Positions 8,350 to 15,041 of a stretch of 26,670 nt of DNA are shown in pieces. The notes beneath the pieces were generated by a model, which had not been told where the DNA came from, ran no database searches, and worked only from the letters and a program-made list of their open reading frames with translations. The DNA is from Caldithrix sp. (GTDB taxonomy: Bacteria; KSB1; UBA2214; DYKH01). The position numbers and the translations under genes are program-made. Where the stretch lies: contig DYKH01000073.1 in NCBI GenBank assembly GCA_020722685.1, positions 1 through 26,670 on the forward strand, given 5' to 3'. Numbering within the stretch: the first letter of the stretch is position 1; each line of letters starts with the position of its first letter.

Positions 8350-8810
8350 TTATGAAACCTGAATTTCTAAATGAGTCATATCGCAATGACGGGAAAGGAC
8401 AATGCCCGCCAAAGACGCGAAAAATGCGAAATCTTATCTAACACTTTGGGCGTTTTGTTGTGTTTCGCGGGCCAATTTTTCAACCGGTCATTCGTTTTAG
8501 AATTTTAGGTGAAACAGGATCGGCTCTGATAAAACGGAGTAGCACGGATTTCTTGGTCTCGCTTTGCGCCAGCATGGTCATGGCGCGGGCACTCTTCTTG
8601 ACAAAGAGGCCGACTCCTCTGGCAGTCAGTGTCGCTGCTGTCTTCTATCATCGGGACCCCGCGGCGAGCGGTAATATCGGGATGGCCGTACCGCCATCGG
8701 CCCAAGCTTCCTCTGCGAGAAAAGCCATCCGAAGCGGATGCAAGTCCGTGCCATCCGCGACAACCGAGTTCCATTATGAAAAATAAGGAAAACTGTCGCC
8801 TCGATTCGAC
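8350..8810. other. 461-bp spacer downstream of the TonB receptor gene, no gene recognised
   Basis: Open frames exist on both strands (the longest are about 90-110 aa), but none has a ribosome site, signal peptide or recognisable family. AAGACGCGAA at 8412-8421 recurs in two other spacers. CGCAATGACGG near 8382-8392 resembles the edge of common GTCATTGCG-type intergenic repeats. I looked for a cobalamin-type riboswitch on the minus strand ahead of the ECF gene and could not support one. Confidence 0.5.
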
Positions 8811-10652
8811 CTAAAAATTGTAAGAAAGATCGACGCTGAGCATGCGGCCCGGCATCGGATAGTGCAGTATGGTCTGATAATCGGCATCGAATAGATTTTC
8901 CACGTTCACGTTCAGGCCAATCGGATGCAGGATTTTGGCATGAGCTGTGACGTTCACAACCGTGTAGTCTTTCAACGGATTCGCTCGATTGTCTGCGCCA
9001 TACAAGTCCATCACGCGAACGACGCTGCCCGTTAAGCGCAGGATCGAGAATTGATAGCTGACGTAGGCGGTCAACTTTTTGCCGGGGGTGCTCATCGTCT
9101 GGTCGCCCAAATCCAATTTGGACCAAGAGCCGCTGACCTCCAAATCGTCGGTCGGATACCAATTTGCCATGATCTCATAGCCGGTATGAGTGAATTCCCC
9201 GGAGTTTCTCAGTGCAAAGTTGGGAAAGCGCCCTTCTAACCGAATGAGGTTGCTGCCCTCTTGCCGAAACAGCGATGCATCGATTTTGCCGCGCCGTCCG
9301 ACGTTCTGCGTCCAGCCGATTTCATAGTTCCACAGCCGCTCCGGCTGCAAGTCCTTGGTTGGCGCCGGAAACAAGTAAAGCTCGCGAATGCTGGGACTGC
9401 GGAATCCCTTGGCGCCGGAAAGCCGCCAGGAAGTTGCGTTGTTCAGATGGAAAACCAGTCCTGCTTTAGGCACCACTTCATCGCCGTATATTTCACTATG
9501 CTCGAGGCGGACCCCGGCTGAGGCGATGAACCGTCGCATCAACACCTGCTGGGTGTGAAGATAGGGCGCATACTCGGTCACAAAATGGCTGCCAAAGGAA
9601 AAGTTGCGGATGTTATTTTTCGCTTCACCGCCGTACCGCTTGAGGTCAAACCCAATCGTGGAGGTATTTCCGGTCCAAGGCCGGGCGTTTTGAAAGAGCA
9701 TGAGGCCAATCGTCTGATCCGTGGAACGAAAGCCGTCATAGATTCGGTGCCGGCCGAAATTGCCGTGTAACTTTAGATGCGATTCACCCAGGCTGCTTTG
9801 ATGTGTGACGGTCAAATCAGCGCCGGAACGGCGAATATCATACCAATGGTCAGGGAAAGACGCGGCGGTTATGGGGCCGGGATCGAACAAGTTGAGATTC
9901 GACAGATTGCCGTTCATGCTCACTTTGGTACGGGTGGAAAGCTCATAGCCCCAATGTGCAGTGTATTGATCCGCTTCATAGTCGGAAAAATCCCGGTGTC
10001 CATCGGTTTTTCTAACGGCAGCACTGAGGTGATAATCCCACGAGCCTTTTTTCCCGCCATGGTTGCCGACCAGTTTTTGCGTGTTGAACGTGCCGTAGCC
10101 GCCGGTGAAACTGGTTTGAAAGCCGTCGGTGGTCATGCTTTTCGAGACAATATTGATCACCCCGCCCATGGCATTGGTGCCATAAAGAAAAGACGCCGGA
10201 CCGCGCACGACTTCTACCCTCTCGACGCCGTCCAATGAATAGGCGTCCGGCAAAGGATGACCCATGAGGCCCATAATATCGGGCCGGCCATCACGCAGAA
10301 CCAGCACCTCGGTCACCGGGGAGCCGCCCAGGCCGCGAATGCTAATGCCGCCCGCAGCGCCGGTGGCGACGCCATACCCCATGACCGCCCGTTCGGTGAT
10401 GTAGACGCCGGGAACGAAATCCTTCACCAATGCCAGCACGGAATTGGTGGAGGCGCGCTCGATCATGGCGTTGTCAATGACGGAAACGCTCGCCGCCAGC
10501 TCCGTTTGCGCCCCGGCGATCTTGGTGGCTGTAACGATAACAGGATTGAGGCGATATTTTACCGAATCAGGGGGCGGACTATCTTCCGCAGCTAGGCTGG
10601 CTGGGGCGACAAATAGAACCGCCATTCGCATATAAAGTGAAATTCTCCACAT
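8811..10652 (-). CDS. TonB-dependent outer-membrane receptor, probably for nickel
   Basis: 613 aa, typical receptor length. ATG 10652 follows AGGAG at 7-nt spacing and opens a signal peptide (to about residue 22). A TonB box-like stretch (NPVIVTATK) leads into the plug domain, with ISIRGLGGSPVTEVLVLRDG, GVERVEVVRGPASFLYGTNAMGGVINIVSK and the usual glycines. The rest is alternating beta-barrel strands ending SVDLSYNF, with the terminal Phe needed for outer-membrane insertion. These receptors import scarce ligands using TonB-ExbBD energy. The gene follows nikR on the same strand, and in Helicobacter NikR controls the nickel receptor FrpB4, so nickel or a nickel chelate is the likely ligand. No NikR site was seen directly upstream. 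Confidence 0.9.
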   Translation of the reverse strand: MWRISLYMRMAVLFVAPASLAAEDSPPPDSVKYRLNPVIVTATKIAGAQTELAASVSVIDNAMIERASTNSVLALVKDFVPGVYITERAVMGYGVATGAAGGISIRGLGGSPVTEVLVLRDGRPDIMGLMGHPLPDAYSLDGVERVEVVRGPASFLYGTNAMGGVINIVSKSMTTDGFQTSFTGGYGTFNTQKLVGNHGGKKGSWDYHLSAAVRKTDGHRDFSDYEADQYTAHWGYELSTRTKVSMNGNLSNLNLFDPGPITAASFPDHWYDIRRSGADLTVTHQSSLGESHLKLHGNFGRHRIYDGFRSTDQTIGLMLFQNARPWTGNTSTIGFDLKRYGGEAKNNIRNFSFGSHFVTEYAPYLHTQQVLMRRFIASAGVRLEHSEIYGDEVVPKAGLVFHLNNATSWRLSGAKGFRSPSIRELYLFPAPTKDLQPERLWNYEIGWTQNVGRRGKIDASLFRQEGSNLIRLEGRFPNFALRNSGEFTHTGYEIMANWYPTDDLEVSGSWSKLDLGDQTMSTPGKKLTAYVSYQFSILRLTGSVVRVMDLYGADNRANPLKDYTVVNVTAHAKILHPIGLNVNVENLFDADYQTILHYPMPGRMLSVDLSYNF

Positions 10653-11029
10653 AAGGGACTCCTGTAAGAAAGATCTCGAATTTTCTTAGACCGGGTCGAA
10701 TAGACATGCTTTTCAAGGCCAAGACGCGAAGGTGCAAAACTTCTTAAAAAGAAGTTTCGCGCCGGGTGGGCTCCCGATAATGATGCACCAGATTTCTAAA
10801 CGCTACCACATCTTGCACCGATGGAATCCTCGCTATCCGCAGCACAGCTTCTCAGCAGCCGTCCGATTCCTCGACCAGAATGGTCGGGAGGTCGGCCTTG
10901 GCAGGGGGAACTTGGCACGACCTTGTTCATACCTGGTCACGAATGAGTATGGACACAACTCACAGATCAAGGGTATCGACCGCCTCAAGCATTTGCCGAA
11001 CACACCTTCAAACAAGGCGACAACGCGGC
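10653..11029. other. 377-bp spacer between nikR and the TonB receptor gene
   Basis: No gene was recognised. A strong AT-rich hairpin, AAACTTCTT and AAGAAGTTT with a 3-base loop, spans 10737-10757. Just before it is AAGACGCGAA (10721-10730), shared with two other spacers. An outward-facing CATAC/GTATG inverted repeat lies at 10928-10951. The spacer is long for a simple operon, so the receptor gene may have its own promoter here. Confidence 0.5.
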
Positions 11030-11449
11030 TTATTGCAGGTTCTTTCCCGTGGTGGTCGCAATCATCTTGCCGTGCTTGACACCCTTCATGCCGATGAGCG
11101 CGTCCGCCAGCTTTTGCACGCTGCGCGGCTTGCCTTTCACCGCCAGAATTTCCAGGCAATTATCATGATCCAAATGAATGTGCATCGTAGAGATGATTTG
11201 ATCATGATGCTCATGCTGGGCCTGTCGCAGCTTTTCCGTCACCTCATGACGATGATGATCGAAAAGCAGGGTAATGGTACCGACCTTGTCGTCATCACCC
11301 TCGTCCCATTCGTAACGCACCAGGGCGTCGCGTATCAAATCGCGAATGGCTTCAGACCTGTTGGGATAACCCTTATTAGCAGTGAGCTGGTCGAATCGGG
11401 CGAGCAAGTCCGACTCTAAGGAAATTCCGAATCGTGTTAACGAACTCAT
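11030..11449 (-). CDS. nikR: Nickel-responsive repressor NikR
   Basis: 139 aa, standard for NikR. Residues 1-50 are a ribbon-helix-helix DNA-binding domain (LTRFGISLESDLLARFD, then NRSEAIRDLIRDAL). The rest is the ACT-like nickel-binding and tetramerisation domain. The high-affinity nickel ligands known from E. coli (His76, His87, His89, Cys95) correspond to H79, H90, H92 and C98, all present in QHEHHDQ and HIHLDHDNC. NikR binds operators when loaded with Ni2+ and represses uptake genes. GGGAG precedes the ATG at about 7 nt, and a consensus operator lies immediately upstream, so it is probably autoregulated. It heads the TonB receptor, ECF S component and methyltransferase group. Confidence 0.95.
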   Translation of the reverse strand: MSSLTRFGISLESDLLARFDQLTANKGYPNRSEAIRDLIRDALVRYEWDEGDDDKVGTITLLFDHHRHEVTEKLRQAQHEHHDQIISTMHIHLDHDNCLEILAVKGKPRSVQKLADALIGMKGVKHGKMIATTTGKNLQ

Positions 11450-11461
11450 GCTCTACTCCCA

Positions 11462-11488
11462 GTGTTACGATTTTTGCAAAAGTAACAC
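11462..11488. promoter_or_regulatory. NikR operator (perfect inverted repeat)
   Basis: GTGTTAC (11462-11468), 13 bases, GTAACAC (11482-11488). This is the arrangement GTGTTAC-N13/14-GTAACAC reported for NikR sites in delta-proteobacteria and relatives. It ends 12 bases before the nikR ATG, next to the ribosome site, so bound NikR would block its own transcription. The spacer up to the next gene (11489-11585) also holds an imperfect AT-rich inverted repeat near 11506-11535, a possible weak terminator for the upstream gene. Confidence 0.85.
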
Positions 11489-11585
11489 CGGGCACGCTAA
11501 GAAGCAAGGGAAAATTTTGCGGCGGAAAATTTCTTGTAAGAGTGAGGAGCTTTGCGGGTAATAGTCTCCGGCTTCTATTGCAGAA

Positions 11586-13079
11586 TCAATCATGCAGATC
11601 GAACGAATACAGCACGGCGTCGCGCAGATGAAAGCGCAGACGAACCGTCTGGCCGCTCAAATCCCTGAGACGCTTTCCTCCCCAGCGTACCGGAGCGTTC
11701 AATTCGTCGCCGGCAAACGGCGTACAATCTTCAGCGCTCCAGCCGGACATCGGCTGATCGTCGGCGGTGTGTACGCTGACGCGAATACTGCCGGTCGCCT
11801 GCGCGTTCAGCCACAAGTCGCCACTAACGGGCAATGGGCGAGTCAACAGTCGTCCCAAAGTATCTGACTTTGCCCGGGCGCCGATGAGCCGATCGAGCTT
11901 GGTAGTCGCCAAACCCAACGCATTCTTGCCAAACCGGTCATGCGGAGTATCCGAGCCGCCAAAATAGAACCGCATCTCGTTGCCAACTACCAACGGCTTG
12001 TCAAGAACGAAAACCATACCACCATCCCATGAGCCTTCCGGCCCGCGCTTGAGCAAAAGCCGGTTGCAGTTGGCAGGCAGGCGATGCCAGCGGTATCCAT
12101 CTTCGCTCCAAACCAGCTCGCAGTCAATGTGAAAGCCGACGGTCTCGTACAATTGCAGTGCGCCGAAAAACAGATCGCCGCGTCTAAACACCGTCATACC
12201 GTAAAAGTAATCGGGATCGTCTTCTCCCGGAACCAGCACAGTGCGCTCGACGGTCCATGCTTGCAGGTCTCGGCTTTCCATGACTGCCACCCGCCTTCGG
12301 CCGACGTCCTTCAAGCCGGCGCCCGCATAGGCTTTAGGCCGAACGTACATCAGCCAGCGCTGGCCTACCTCGTCATAGAGAAAATTATTGTGCGTATCGC
12401 TGTGATACCGCACCGCGGGGTTGACGAAGGAGCAGTCGAAGGACTTACCATCCTGTGAGTAAGATACGAAAACTCCACCGCTGTCATTGTGAATGGCGAC
12501 CAGCCTTTGCTTTCCCGCCGCCGGTTCGGGGTTGATCTCGACGTCGAGCCCAGAGGTCTTGTTGCGCCCCAGCTTGATCATGTTGTTCTCCTTTTTGCCT
12601 TGGTAGGAAAACAGTCCCAAGCTCGGCTTTTCCCATTCCAGACCGTCGCGCGATTCGGCGTAGCAAACGCTATAGGAAAAGCGGATTTTGTGGTTGTAAG
12701 CGTACTCGTCGAAAACCTGGTACCACAGCTTGAAAATCCCATCCTGCGGGTCTTGCAGCACGGAACCGCCTGCCAGCGGGCCGATTCCTTCCCACTCCTT
12801 GTCTTTGCGAAGTACAGGATTGCCGGAATAGGGTCGCAGAGTCACAACGAAACGCTCGATTTGCCAACGATCTTCGATGATGCGATCATCGCAGGGAAAG
12901 TAGGGACCGGTAGCGGGCAGCCGCAAGCGGGCAGGGTCAGCTCCAAGAGCGTCGTTGAATAGAATGATAGTGAGCGCTGCGACAACGGCACATTTGTTTA
13001 ACCGCCTTAGCTTCGTAATCAGCAAAACATGGCTTCGAAAGAGCTGTTTGGTATGTTTTCGCTGGCACCAACTCATCAT
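11586..13079 (-). CDS. Secreted GH32/GH43-like five-bladed propeller protein
   Basis: 497 aa from ATG 13079, with AGGAG about 9 nt upstream. An unusually long basic N-terminus precedes the hydrophobic signal (VVAALTIILFNDALGA, about residues 32-47). Propeller-type motifs follow: GSVLQDPQDGIFKLWYQ, YAESRDGLEWEKPSLG, DTHNNFLYDEVGQRWLMYVRP, YGMTVFRRGDLFFGALQ, WSEDGYRWHRLP and EMRFYFGGSDTPH. The final 85 residues form a beta-sandwich with the recurring pattern DLWLNAQATGSIRVSV, then GWSAEDCTPFAGDE and a RLRFHLRDAVLYSFDL end. This architecture is common in planctomycete and FCB proteins called glycosyl hydrolase family 32/43-like. Substrate is unknown. It is the last gene of the co-directional block starting at 18477. 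Confidence 0.75.
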   Translation of the reverse strand: MMSWCQRKHTKQLFRSHVLLITKLRRLNKCAVVAALTIILFNDALGADPARLRLPATGPYFPCDDRIIEDRWQIERFVVTLRPYSGNPVLRKDKEWEGIGPLAGGSVLQDPQDGIFKLWYQVFDEYAYNHKIRFSYSVCYAESRDGLEWEKPSLGLFSYQGKKENNMIKLGRNKTSGLDVEINPEPAAGKQRLVAIHNDSGGVFVSYSQDGKSFDCSFVNPAVRYHSDTHNNFLYDEVGQRWLMYVRPKAYAGAGLKDVGRRRVAVMESRDLQAWTVERTVLVPGEDDPDYFYGMTVFRRGDLFFGALQLYETVGFHIDCELVWSEDGYRWHRLPANCNRLLLKRGPEGSWDGGMVFVLDKPLVVGNEMRFYFGGSDTPHDRFGKNALGLATTKLDRLIGARAKSDTLGRLLTRPLPVSGDLWLNAQATGSIRVSVHTADDQPMSGWSAEDCTPFAGDELNAPVRWGGKRLRDLSGQTVRLRFHLRDAVLYSFDLHD

Positions 13080-13174
13080 TATTGAGAACTCCTTCGACTG
13101 TCGTTCTGAAAGGGAAAGCAAGAATTGCAGTCATCCAAACAGCGGGCTCTCGAATCCGCAAGATTCCGTCTCAT

Positions 13175-13645
13175 TCACTTCTTCAATTCTATCAATTTCG
13201 TGTTCCCCTGCTTTTCAACGCGGCGCGCTCCTGGATCGCCAGCAACTCTGACGATCGTGTGAGTATTCTCGGGGGAGATTCCCAAGTCATTGCAGTACAA
13301 CTCCGGGTTGAACGGCTTGTCAAAGGTGCGAACGACATGGCCATCGGCAGAAACGGTGAGCTGCACCCCTTTTTTCACCAGCGCCCGGACGTCGTCGATG
13401 ACTGTTTGCCAAATGAGGTCATTCTTCCAGTAACCGGTCAGCCCATTGGGATTCTCGCTGTAGATAAAGCGCCCCCGTAGGAGATCGATTAGCTCCGCCT
13501 GCTCTACGGACTGAAAGAGACGGTACTCCTCGGCGCTGACGGAAGCCAGGTCCCGCCAGGCATTTTGCGCAGCGCGCTCAAGAAGGAGGATGCAGCAGAG
13601 AGTAAGGAGTGAGAGGCAAAAGGCGATTCGATTAGAGGTTTTCAT
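13175..13645 (-). CDS. Hypothetical secreted or membrane-anchored protein
   Basis: 156 aa; I do not recognise the family. The ATG at 13645 has AGGA 5-8 nt upstream. Residues 8-24 are hydrophobic (FCLSLLTLCCILLLE) and may be a signal anchor. The remainder is soluble, with charged helices (SAEEYRLFQSVEQAELIDLLRGRF) and a probable beta-rich C-terminal half (GVQLTVSADGHVVRTFD, NTHTIVRVAGDPGARRVEKQ). It lies between the MEMO-family and GH32/43-like genes (106- and 95-bp spacers) and is probably on the same transcript. A hexamer repeat array sits 13 bp upstream of its start. Coding status is supported by the ribosome site, signal-like N-terminus and co-directional context. Confidence 0.7.
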   Translation of the reverse strand: MKTSNRIAFCLSLLTLCCILLLERAAQNAWRDLASVSAEEYRLFQSVEQAELIDLLRGRFIYSENPNGLTGYWKNDLIWQTVIDDVRALVKKGVQLTVSADGHVVRTFDKPFNPELYCNDLGISPENTHTIVRVAGDPGARRVEKQGNTKLIELKK

Positions 13646-13658
13646 GGTTTCCTGGCAG

Positions 13659-13724
13659 GATTACGATTACGATTACGATTAGGATTACGATTAGGATTAT
13701 GAGTATGAGTAGGAAAACGAGCAG
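13659..13724. repeat. Hexanucleotide repeat array (11 units)
   Basis: Eleven consecutive six-base units in perfect phase on the plus strand: seven of type GATTAN, then GAGTAT, GAGTAG, GAAAAC and GAGCAG. It lies in the spacer between the hypothetical gene start (13645) and the MEMO-family stop (13752). The unit types are shared with arrays at 16962-17021 and 24841-24876. Confidence 0.85.
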
Positions 13725-13751
13725 AGAGAGGCAAGATGGCGAGTTTCCAGC

Positions 13752-15032
13752 TCAATAGAAGATCATGCTCGCAAACGAGACGGTGGATTTCGACTCGTCC
13801 ATTTCCGCGCTGGAATAGTCGAGCAGCTCGCCGTGGGCTTTCGGCATCACAGCCATGAGCGCGGTGAGGGCGGGATAGCCGCAAATGTTGTATCGGTTGT
13901 CATTCGCAGATATGGTCTCTTGCAGCTTGGCTTGATCCTGCTTCATTAGGGCGCGAAGAACTTGACCATCGTTTCTTTCCATTTGGGCAAAAAAGGCCGG
14001 CGTGGGACTTTGCCGGTCGCCGTAACGGGGACCGACGTGGGCCAAATCGACGCTGGCAACGAAACAGACTCTGCCGGGATAGCTCTGTAACGACTTTTTC
14101 AGAGCCTCGATGAATGCTGCAAACTTGTTCAAGCCCGTTTCTCCCTGGCGGGAAAAGATTGTATGCGGAAATGAGCAGAGAATGGGCAAGATCTTAAAAT
14201 CGGTTTTCACAAAGTGCTTGAGAAAGATCGTTTGAAATTCGATGCTGTGCTCGGCGCGGTGCTGCAGCTCGTCGTACATAAAGTCCGTTTCGCTGTGGTT
14301 GCCAACCTCATCCACCAGCCCGGCATCGGTTTTCACTTGGCCTAATGGTGTTACAAAATCTTTCTTGGTCAAAGCAAAATAGTTAGCGGCGCCTTGGTGG
14401 GCGATGCCAAAGATGACATACAAATCTGCCGGGGCACTCTGGGCGACGAGCTGGTAGACCTGGGCATAAACCGACCCCCCCAAACGAGGGTCGATATGCG
14501 GAGCGATGAAGGCCTTGATCGGCCGGTTCTTGATTACCGGCACAAGATGTTGGTGGTTTCTCACCGCGTTTGCATATTCATCCAATTTTTTTGCCAACTG
14601 GCCCGCATCATCCGGATAACTCTGCCCCACGCAATACGGCTCTCTAATGGCAATCCGGCGATAATCGTGTTTCAGCTCTTGCAGGCGCGCTTGCGCGCGT
14701 TCGTTGTGCAGCAAGAAATGCTGATCCAGCCGGCGCAGCAGTTCGACCAACCGATCCTCAAACAGGAATTGGCCAAACTTCTGCAGGTATTCGACGCGAA
14801 TGTCCGTGCCCGAATGCCGGCCGTCGAAAAATTTCAGAGTGTAAAACAAGTCATAAGGCAGAACCAGAGAGTCCGCCGACAGGCCCAAACTGTCCTGCAG
14901 GACGACGTAAATGGAACCGTTATCCTTGATCGGAAACGGCTCGATTTCCGTTCTAATCCTTGGGTAAAACTCTGCCAATTGGGGGTGGTTTTCTTTTTGT
15001 CCAGGCCTCTTGATCCGCTTCACCGTCACCAC
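13752..15032 (-). CDS. MEMO-family protein (AmmeMemoRadiSam protein B-like) with N-terminal extension
   Basis: 426 aa. The start is GTG at 15032 with AGGA about 5 nt upstream. Residues 172-426 are the MEMO domain, related to class III extradiol dioxygenases. Conserved residues are H179 (APHIDP), H212 (GIAHQG), H262 (AEHSIEFQ), H332 (VDLAHVGP) and C384 (YNICGYPA), corresponding to the metal-site and reactive-cysteine positions known in human MEMO1. MEMO proteins are usually about 270-300 aa. Here 160-170 extra residues precede the domain (EPFPIKDNGSIYVVLQDSLG, then LPYDLFYTLKFFDGRHSGTDI), reminiscent of a winged-helix PqqD-like fold. Nine bases separate it from the NamZ stop upstream. Biochemical role in bacteria is unknown; human MEMO1 has been linked to copper and iron handling. 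Confidence 0.85.
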   Translation of the reverse strand: MVTVKRIKRPGQKENHPQLAEFYPRIRTEIEPFPIKDNGSIYVVLQDSLGLSADSLVLPYDLFYTLKFFDGRHSGTDIRVEYLQKFGQFLFEDRLVELLRRLDQHFLLHNERAQARLQELKHDYRRIAIREPYCVGQSYPDDAGQLAKKLDEYANAVRNHQHLVPVIKNRPIKAFIAPHIDPRLGGSVYAQVYQLVAQSAPADLYVIFGIAHQGAANYFALTKKDFVTPLGQVKTDAGLVDEVGNHSETDFMYDELQHRAEHSIEFQTIFLKHFVKTDFKILPILCSFPHTIFSRQGETGLNKFAAFIEALKKSLQSYPGRVCFVASVDLAHVGPRYGDRQSPTPAFFAQMERNDGQVLRALMKQDQAKLQETISANDNRYNICGYPALTALMAVMPKAHGELLDYSSAEMDESKSTVSFASMIFY

Positions 15033-15041
15033 ACGTTCCTA

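Noticed and set aside
8460..8786. 108-aa plus-strand open frame in the spacer downstream of the TonB receptor gene
   Set aside because: There is no ribosome site, no domain and no co-directional neighbour. It is probably chance in GC-rich DNA.
8350..8810. Possible cobalamin riboswitch on the minus strand upstream of the ECF S component (a GCCAGAGGAG-like stretch near 8615)
   Set aside because: Only one short, poor resemblance to a conserved box was found. The other conserved cobalamin elements and the B12-box context are missing or in the wrong order.
9777..10238. Plus-strand open frames of 110-150 aa opposite the TonB receptor gene
   Set aside because: They are antisense shadows of a clearly conserved receptor and have no ribosome site or recognisable domains.
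10928..10951. CATAC-N14-GTATG inverted repeat as a second NikR site for the TonB receptor gene
   Set aside because: The half-sites face the opposite way to the E. coli-type site and do not match the GTGTTAC palindrome used in front of nikR. It is also about 280 bp from the receptor start.
10880..11419. 179-aa plus-strand open frame opposite nikR
   Set aside because: It is antisense to a complete NikR with all nickel ligands. The protein has no recognisable features.
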